Source of the DNA: Liriodendron chinense
Lineage: Eukaryota > Streptophyta > Magnoliopsida > Magnoliales > Magnoliaceae
Direction: 5' to 3'
Assembly (NCBI GenBank): GCA_003013855.2
Contig: ML058527.1
Span: 62,001 to 126,000 of the forward strand
Length of the DNA stretch: 64,000 bases
This document shows positions 56,690 to 64,000 of the stretch, one piece after another; the stretch's first letter is position 1, and each line of letters begins with the position of its first letter. A program made the position numbers and the translations under genes. The notes under the pieces were generated by a model, which was given only the letters and a program-made list of their open reading frames with translations, made no database searches and was not told the origin of the DNA.

Positions 56690-57090
56690 TAAGCACAGAT
56701 GATCCGCACTCATCTTTTATATCCATGGCGCATTCCAATTTTGCCAACTTTAAGGCATGATCCTAAAAAGGAAGCTGACAGTGGGGATCATGACGTCCAC
56801 CATTGAAACCTTCCTAAGGCCCACCCTAATATTTATTTTCCATCCAACCAGTTCATGATCATAGGGTCACCTGGATGAAGGGAAAACACAAATATCAGAT
56901 TGATCCAAAACTTACGTGAGCCACATGAAATTTTCAATACAGTATGAGTTGAATCCTCACTCTTTCCTATGGTGTGGTCCACTTGAGCTTTGGATATGCT
57001 TCAATTTTGGGCTCATGCACTAAAATGAGCTAGCAAAACGAATGAACAGCGTGGATAAAATAAATATTTCATGGTGGACCCCACAGGGTC
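56690..57090. mobile_element. HP family foldback repeat
   Basis: It has GGCGCATTCCAATTTTGCC, CCATCCAACCAGTTCATGAT, GTGTGGTCCACTTGAGCTTT and ends TTTCATGGTGGACCCCAC. Its left arm is damaged. Confidence 0.65.
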
Positions 57091-58126
57091 ATACCAAGAA
57101 ATTAGGTGGAAAGCTAAAAGATAATTGATTTTAAACCGTTGATCAACTTTATACAAACATTAATGTTTGAGGAAAAAGATTTAAGCATTGCTTCCAGCCG
57201 GACGAAAAGCTCAGCATCACACACTTGTTAATTGTTTACATGTGCATGCCTTCATGTTTAGATGAGAATCTCATCTTACATGCACGTTTTATGTTGTGTC
57301 ACAATTATCTTATGCATAGCATGTAGACCTGGCAAAATTCACCTCGACCCGACTCGGTTTTTTCTAGTTTAGGGTTAGAAAATTTAACCCGAATTCAATT
57401 TTTGGGTTGACCCGGCCCGACCCGACCTGAATTTTTATGGGTCTGGTTAGGGTTAAAGGTGACCCGACCCGACCTGACCTGACCTAAACCATATAGGGGT
57501 TAAGTAGACTATTATATATTGATTTTTTTATTAGTTAAATAATACATAGTTTTTTTTTCTCACACACCTTGCTAGGAATGGTCCACATGTTTGTCAATTT
57601 AATAAGCACGTGCACACCAATGATCACATTTTATGACATGTAGAACTAAAATATCATGAGATTTTTATTGATTTATGGTGCTCATTTACTGGAGAATTGA
57701 AATGGTAGCTAGTGGTCCATAAAATAAATTAATAAAATTATGTTAATGATTATATTTATTTGATTGTTGATAGGAATTTATTGGACTGTTAAAATGAAAG
57801 GATCAAATGGTTCCATTTCAATAATTGTGTCCATAATTTAATTATTTAAAAAATTAAATATCAAATGGTCTTGTTGATTTGATCCAATGGTAAAAAAATA
57901 AAAATAGAATTGCTGGACATTAATTGGATGGTTCAGATGAAATATTAAATGTAAAGTTCAAAAAGTTTTACGTGTAGGAGTATCAAGTAACATTCTTTGT
58001 CGATGCATTTAAAAAAAGCCATTATAAATTCTTTCTTTCTAAAACCCTTACCGAGTGTTGTAAAGAGAGAGCTTCTTTTAGCGGCACGAGATAGAGAGAG
58101 AAGAAGTTGTTCTATATGTTTCATCC

Positions 58127-58129
<3 letters not shown>

Positions 58130-58162
<33 letters not shown>
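58130..58162. repeat. (GA)n microsatellite between short direct repeats
   Basis: Flanked on both sides by TCTATATGTTTCATCCATG, so the run lies between two copies of a 19-bp phrase. Confidence 0.9.
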
Positions 58163-58165
<3 letters not shown>

Positions 58166-58246
58166 TACTCTATATGTTTCATCCATGTCGTCCCATCACT
58201 CTAACGATGTTGATGCTTAAAGAAGTATGCTTGAAATCTACACTCC

Positions 58247-58250
58247 AAGT

Positions 58251-58308
<58 letters not shown>

Positions 58309-58643
58309 CGTGAGCACTTTTTCATGGCTCATCTCACATGATGTGAGCTCAAAATCTGAGTCGTTCATATGATGCAGCGCCCCAAAAAACCTCTAAGGCC
58401 CTTCTTTCAACCTGATCTAGAACTCTAGTGGGCCACAGCAGAAAGCAAGAGGCAAATCAAGGGAGGAAATTGTTTCCTTCTTTCATGGCCCACCAAAGTT
58501 TTGAAACAAGTTGAAAGATGGGCCCTAGGGATTTTTTGGGGTGCTACATCATGTGGACAACTCAAATTTTGGGCTCACGTCATGTGCGATGAGCCATGAA
58601 AAAGTGCTTACGAGTTCTTGTGAGAGAAGTGCGCAGGTGAGCA

Positions 58644-58695
<52 letters not shown>

Positions 58696-58697
58696 AT
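58247..58697. mobile_element. Foldback MITE with microsatellite tips
   Basis: The left end is (TA)n(GA)n and the right end is its complement (TC)n(TA)n. Inside, ACTCGTGAGCACTTTTTCAT pairs with ATGAAAAAGTGCTTACGAGT, and pairing continues for about 150 bp on each side to a short centre near 58465. No coding capacity. Confidence 0.8.
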
Positions 58698-59747
58698 GGT
58701 ACTATGAGGTTGACCTCATGGGAACTTCCCATGAGGTCGAGCTGTGTGGTCCCCACCGTGATGTGTTTCGAACATCTACTCTATCAGTTAGATGCACCAT
58801 TCAATGGTGGGCCACGGGCTAAAAAATTTGGTCAATCCATGACTTAGGTGGGACACACCACATAAAACAGTTGGGAGGGGTTATCCACCCATTAAAACAT
58901 TCACAATCGTTGATTGGGCCCACTGAGATGTGGCTCACAAATCCAGCCCATCCATTATGTGTGTTCCACTTGTACGAGGGGTTAGATTAGGTTTCAGCTA
59001 CATCCAAAACTCAGGTGGGCTCCACTAAGTGATTTTAGATATTTTAGGCATGTCTTTACATGGTTTTAGATGGTATGGCCCACCTGAGTTCCCTATACGG
59101 TTGATTTTTGGGGTATCCCATAACCTAAAGGGGACTCATCAAATGCACAATGTTGATATCTAACACACATCATGGTGGGGCCCATACACTTCGACCTCAT
59201 GGGAAGTTCCCATGAGGTCGACCTCATAGTACCTCGGAGCTTCCCATGAGGTCTAGCTGTGTGGGCCACACCATGATGTTTCCAACATCTACTCCATCGG
59301 TAAGATGCACCATTCCATGGTGGCCCACGAGCTTAAAAATTAGGTCAATCCATGAATTAGGTGGGCCACACCACAGACAACAGTTGAGAGGGGTAACCCA
59401 CCCATTAAAACCTTCATGATCATTTATTGGGCCCGCCGAGATGTGGTTCACAAATCCAGCCCATCCAATGTGTGTGTTCAACTTGGATGAGGGGTTAGGA
59501 AAGTTTCAGCCACATCCAAAACTCAGGTGGGCCCCACCAAGTGCTTTTACATGTTTTAGGCATGTCTTCACATGGTTTTAGATGGTATGGCCCACCTGAG
59601 TTCTGTATACGACTGATTTTTGGGATATGCCATAACCTAAAGGGGACCTATCAAATCACGGTGTGGATGTCCAACACACATCACAGTGGGACCCACACAG
59701 CTCGACCTCATGGAAAGTTCCCATGAGGTCGACCTCATAGTACCATT
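58698..59747. mobile_element. Two tandem MITE copies sharing a central end
   Basis: Copy 1 spans 58698-59234 and copy 2 about 59235-59747, clearly homologous. The outer ends are GGTACTATGAGGTTGACC and its complement GACCTCATAGTACC. Each complete end itself holds a hairpin formed by GACCTCATGGGAA and TTCCCATGAGGTC. Copy 2 lacks the outer part of its left end and abuts the right end of copy 1. Confidence 0.8.
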
Positions 59748-59878
59748 TCCCTATATATATACACACACCTATTAAACATAGATGGTTTGGTTTTCAATTG
59801 GATGTGACCTGACCTGAACTTAACTAGACCCGAAGCTGACCCGACCAGACCCGACCCATTGCCACCTCTTATAGCATG

Positions 59879-61335
59879 TCACAATAAAAGCTACCTAAGA
59901 GTCAGTTTTTATGTATAATTAATGCTTATAAATTTTCCATTTTACTTATTATTATTTCAAGAGATATTTTAATAGTAAAATTAATGTTTGTAAGAATGGT
60001 GTTTGTTTAACCAGAAAAGTTGAGATATTGGAAGGAACTAATAATTTAGGGGTAAATGTAAGTAGAAAATGCGATCATAATTTTTGTATAACATGATAAG
60101 GCTTCAAAGTGATTTCCCCGCCATGTTCTGCTCCACCAATCCTTCGATACAACATCGCAGCATTGTTGCTTGATAATGTGATCACCTTTTTCGTGGCTGC
60201 TATGAAATCTGCAGTCGCAATGATGGAGAACAGCTCATGATTAACTGGGAATTGGAGCTGTAATAGCTGCTAATAATCACCGAGATTGCCAGGGCAATGT
60301 CGTCAACATGGTACCCGCTAAACTTCAATTCCGATTTGAGTACGGCAACCACAGTATTCCACTGTAGAGTGGCCTAGGGTTAGATTGGTTCTGGAACAAT
60401 CACAGGTATTTGGGTCGGTTTCAATCGAGTACAGAAGACTTTGGATTTTCAACTCATATTGGAATTCGTGTGAAATTGGGTTGCGGATTTTTTCTTCTTG
60501 AGTTTGGATTGGGCTTGGACCCCGCTACTAAAAGGCTGTGTGAACCTGAACTAGCCCATGCTAGGCCTATGAAATCGTTGATGATAGCCGGAGAAAGTTT
60601 CACAACTCCCTTTTTCTACCCCGGTCATATTGGTAGAACCTTCACAACTCCCTTTTTCTACCCGGGTCATATTGGTAGAACCTTAAGCTTATGGTGGTAC
60701 TTCGCATGTGTGTGTCCACGGTAATCATACCATTTGACCCATCTCTCATATGCTTGATCACCTCAAACAATCCCTAAGATATAAAATGTGAGGTGTACCA
60801 CAGAGATGGGAACAAGCAGGAGAGAAGTACACCCACCCTTGATTTCATAGCCGCAAAACAACTTGGAGTTTAGTGTGACCATTCAGTGGTATTGGTAACA
60901 TCATAAGCTTACGATGATACAAGACATACTCAGGCACACGTGATGTATTCATACCATCCAACCCTTTTATCAGATGTATAGCCTAAAAAGCCTCTGGGAT
61001 ACAAAACATAAGTCTGATACAAAACTAAGGTGGGTGATTGACAAGGCAACAAACTGGTAGGGAATTGTTAGACTATGGAGCCTGATCATCAGATATGTAA
61101 TGTTCATCAAGGAAGCACTGTCGAAGGGCAATTTCATATTTTCAGACGGTGTTTTATGTAAATCTTAATTTTTCTAGGGTAGTATATATAGTCTGTTTTG
61201 TGTGTGTGAAAGAAAGAGGAATTGCATTGCATTGAGAGCCACTTTTTCCTTTTCCTTTTGGCCTTTGACCATAGTGGATCAGTGTGAATTAGTGGACGTA
61301 TAGAAAAAACCACATAAATCTGTGTTATGGTTTAC

Positions 61336-61381
<46 letters not shown>

Positions 61382-61559
61382 AATTTCAATATTAATGTGT
61401 ATGGTCGAGAAGGGTTCTCCCAATAGGAACACCCACCCTTGAAGCCTCATAACAATCTGAAGTTTAGCCTGACCATGCATCTGGACTAGATGAAGGGTTT
61501 GAGTGGCCTCAATTTTACATGCACAACATGTTGAGCCCCCACTCTAATCAACAATGGGC
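59879..61559. other. Unassigned region, possible single-copy DNA
   Basis: The least repeat-like stretch of the window, but no gene is supported. A 104-codon + frame at 60410-60724 contains two copies of FTTPFFYPGHIGRT from a 42-bp tandem duplication (60599-60640 and 60641-60682). A minus-strand frame at about 60240-60070 (ATADFIAATKKVITLSSNNA, then MLYRRIGGAEHGGEITLKPY) looks mildly protein-like but is short and unrecognised. Similar blocks around CACCCACCCTTGA recur near 60828 and 61430. A (CT)n run lies at 61340-61378. Confidence 0.35.
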
Positions 61560-63516
61560 TGAAATTGCGTCGGGTAGCCTAACACGACACCCTACGCATA
61601 CGCGTGCGGAAGCTTGAGGAGCAACTAGAATTATGGCTAAACCTATAGGAGGGGGTGATTAGGACCTTTTCAAAAATCTTTTCGCCTACTTAACAAATTT
61701 AACAAATTGAACTACGTAAGCGATTAACACTTCGGCTTCCAAGCCTAAGTGGGTCCAATTAATAGACTAGCAAAAGATAAAGCAATTAACAACCTAGTCT
61801 AATCAACTCATGTGGACTAGAGAGGATGGATCAAGAAATGCTCAAGTCAACATGAGGTAGTGAAAGTACATCTTGTGAGTGTGGATATGCCTATCAAGTG
61901 CCTAGCATGCATTCCTAACTAAGCATTCATAAGTAATCAATTAAACATAATGCATAAAGAGAGAAATGTGCTCCAATACAATCACAAACACAAGGATGTA
62001 TAGTGGTTCGACTACTTGTCTACTCCACTCCCGGTTCAAGTACTCAACCCCTTTGAGCACACCGGCATTCACTGGGGAGTTTAAATCTGGTTCCTCCCAA
62101 CCAAGGTGTTTTAACTCGGATCCACCCAACCGGGGAGTTTACAGGTTCCTCCCAACCTACACGTTTGCACCCGTGTTGGTGGCTCCCCCTTGGAGACTAT
62201 GTTTAGGCCCGACTGACGTGCCAAGGAACGGCTGACGTCCCTAGATTTTAGGCCCAACTAATAGGCCAAGGATCGGCTAACGACCCCGGGGCGAGTTTGT
62301 CAAACAAACTCTACACTCAACTCCCACAGGGAATTGAGTGGATGGACTCTTAACAAGACAACCTACTTGTCGGATTGAGCCCCTTGTTCAACGCCGCTTC
62401 GGGTTGCTTCTTCTCGCTCTCCCGTGCTTGAATCAGCTCCCCTTGTGCTCCCCCGATCTTTGACGCCGCCGCTTTGCCAGGGCTTCAGCTCCAACGATCA
62501 ACCGCCTTGCATATGATCTTCTTTGAGATGACCAAGGTGATGGGAGGATGGTTGAATCTCCTACATGGGATATGTAGCTTGTTCTAACTAGGAGATTCAC
62601 CTAGAGGGTCTTCTAGAGGTATTGGACAAGAGATATAACTATGTGGTATAGTGTCTCACCTCTAGAATTGAGAGAGGAATCAAGTCATCTCTATGTTTGC
62701 ATTTGAATGCTCTCACTTGTGATTTACACACAAGGGATATGACTTGAATCTCCTCCTCTTTGAGGCCTCATATGATGTAAAAAAGGTATGGCAAATAAGC
62801 TCTCAAAACCCTCTCTTAATGCCCAAGAACCGAGCTCAATATTTATAAAGTTCGAGCTCCAACGGTAAAAAAACGGGCAGATTCACGCATCTCCGATTGA
62901 TCGGAAGAAGGTCCGATTGATCGGAAACCAGTCCGATGGATCGGAGACAAGTCCGATTGATCGGAAATCCATCCAGTGAAGTCTCTGGAGGATTTTTCGA
63001 TTGATCGGATCACTGTCCGATTGATCGGACGGCCCCTTCCGATGGATCGGAAGCCTGTCCGATTGATCGGAAATATGTCCAGTGAATTTTCAAAGTTTGC
63101 TGGAACAATTTCCGATTGATCGGAACTTCTCTCCGATTGATCGGAATCCTATCGGAGCCAACTTCCGATTGATCGGAGATCAATCGGAAACTGTTGTTTG
63201 AGCTGTTTTGTTTACAGCAGCTTCCACCTCTTTAATTAGTCTAATTTATCATGTTTTTCATAGAGTTCTAAGACTAATGATGATGACTAAAGGTATACCT
63301 AGGTGGTGCAAGTCATCAAAGAGGTTATGGGTTAGGTTTTGGTCAAGGTAAGGCACACCAAGGCATCTCTTTTACCTGTTTCTACATCCTTGATGCAGCC
63401 GGTCCGTCTTGAGTCTTCGGCCTTCGTCTTCATTAAGCTCAACCGACACTAGACCCACTGACCTAAGTAATTGACAAACAAGGTGCACTAGTATGCCACA
63501 GAAAAGTGCACTAACA
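61560..63516 (-). repeat. 3' LTR of the right-edge SIRE-like element
   Basis: 1957 bp. It has a palindrome array (62893-63192) and, downstream in element orientation, a TATA box (minus TTTATAAATA near 62843-62852). Outside the ends and the array it is diverged from the first SIRE LTR. Confidence 0.85.
62893..63192. repeat. TCCGATNGATCGGA palindrome array (right-edge element)
   Basis: About eleven copies, mostly the T centre, less decayed than in the first SIRE element. Spacers TCCAGTGAAGTCTCTGGA and GTCCAGTGAATTTTC...GCTGGA keep the same TCCAG-CTGGA layout as 7664-8153. Confidence 0.9.
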
Positions 63517-64000
63517 ATCTCCCCCTTTGTCAATTACTTACAAAAACCTAACCTACCAAAACAAAATACATGTACAAGAGATTACATTGATATGAAATAA
63601 AATACAGGACTCTTGACATGCATAAACTAAGCAGCTCCTCTTCAGTTTGCTCCCCCATAACCTGTCAATCCCTGCATCACAAAACATAGCAAACTAGTTT
63701 TGGTGGGACTTGATCTTTCTCCCCCTTTTTGTTAGCAATTGACAAGCTATTCTCTCCCCCTTAATGATGCAACAATTAAGGTCAAGGTAAGAGAAGATAG
63801 TAAGTCATAATTATAACTATAAACACATGCTAACAAGGAGAGTATAGGGTGCATGATACATAAATACATGGAGCATGCTAAGGAACATGATTAACAAGAA
63901 AATGAAACTATCTAAGCATAGTTAATCATGCATAATTGGTCATCTATGATATACACTAAGCATTAAAGCTCAAGGGCTTATAGCCCAATCAACCAACCTC
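63517..64000 (-). other. 3' untranslated region of the right-edge SIRE-like element
   Basis: Begins with polypurine tract AAAGGGGGAGAT (minus) at 63517-63530. No coding frame. Several CTCCCCC blocks (63650, 63718, 63750) mirror those of the first element near 8620-8700. Confidence 0.6.

Larger units (their letters stand above)
57324..59870. mobile_element. hAT-like non-autonomous element with nested MITEs
   Basis: A perfect 8-bp duplication ATAGCATG flanks it (57316-57323 and 59871-59878). The ends are TAGACCTGGCAA and, read inwards, AAGAGGTGGCAATGGGTCGG; the TGGCAA core and 8-bp duplication are typical of hAT elements. Subterminal GACCCGACC motifs cluster at 57350-57480 and 59828-59856. No transposase is present. 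The interior holds AT-rich DNA (57530-58000), a foldback at 58247-58697 and a MITE pair at 58698-59747. Confidence 0.7.
61560..64000 (-). mobile_element. Second SIRE-like copia element, 3' end, running off the right edge
   Basis: The LTR starts TGAAATTGCGTCGG, like TGAAAATGCGG in the first SIRE element, and ends CACTAACA. It is followed by the same polypurine tract (63517-63530) and a related 3' region ending in GGGCTTATAGCCCAATCAAC. The orientation is minus. Coding regions would lie beyond the window. The left flanking 5 bp are TGGGC. Confidence 0.85.

Noticed and set aside
60410..60724. 104-codon frame as a host gene
   Set aside because: No homology recognised, built partly from a local duplication, and no splice or promoter evidence.

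Overview
The window is nuclear DNA of a flowering plant. I found no host gene that I could defend; almost all of it is nested transposable elements. It holds plant LTR retrotransposons (copia SIRE and Tork lineages, a Ty3/gypsy Tat-like remnant, and a non-autonomous LTR family), hairpin-forming MITEs, Mutator-like and hAT-like elements, a tRNA-type SINE and a plastid DNA insertion carrying the end of rps4. The very abundant foldback repeat is of a kind I associate with magnoliid genomes, but that is a weak guess.

Layout. Bases 1-22066 look like the 3' part of one + strand Tat-like Ty3/gypsy element. It has an antisense Plant Mobile Domain (PMD) pseudogene (1450-2964), about 160-bp tandem repeats (5480-6648, resuming at 17794), a 395-bp tandem duplication (19876-20660) and a 3' LTR (20678-22066). 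A complete SIRE copia element (6649-17793, minus strand, TSD AAACT) sits inside the tandem repeats. It has gag, pol and a third ORF encoding a putative plant transposon protein domain.

Bases 22067-45265 are foldback repeats split by three copies of one non-autonomous LTR family: C (22931-29721, minus, TSD CATAT), A (30526-37823, plus, TSD AAAAC) and B (38027-45167, plus, TSD CTGAT). Each copy carries remnants of one acidic ORF and no reverse transcriptase. Bases 45266-57090 hold more foldback repeats, a Mutator-like element (46754-53810, 9-bp TSD) split by a decayed Tork copia (46830-52516, TSD GAAGG), a plastid insertion (about 55433-56040) and a SINE (56463-56664, 15-bp TSD). Bases 57324-59870 are a hAT-like element (8-bp TSD) stuffed with two MITE types. 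Bases 61560-64000 are the LTR and 3' end of a second SIRE-like element running off the right edge.

The most unusual theme is that three retrotransposon families with unrelated coding regions have each built a dense array of short GC-rich palindromes in their LTRs: TCCGATNGATCGGA in the SIRE elements, GACCGGTC (or CCGGCCGG) in the non-autonomous family and CGGGCGCCCG in Tork. Where a TATA box can be placed, the arrays lie upstream of it in element orientation, i.e. in U3. The arrays vary in copy number between the two LTRs of one element and swap palindrome identity within a family. This suggests a fast-evolving cis-acting system. Two of the larger elements also carry extra ORFs with plant-specific PMD-type or transposon-protein domains, one antisense and one sense.
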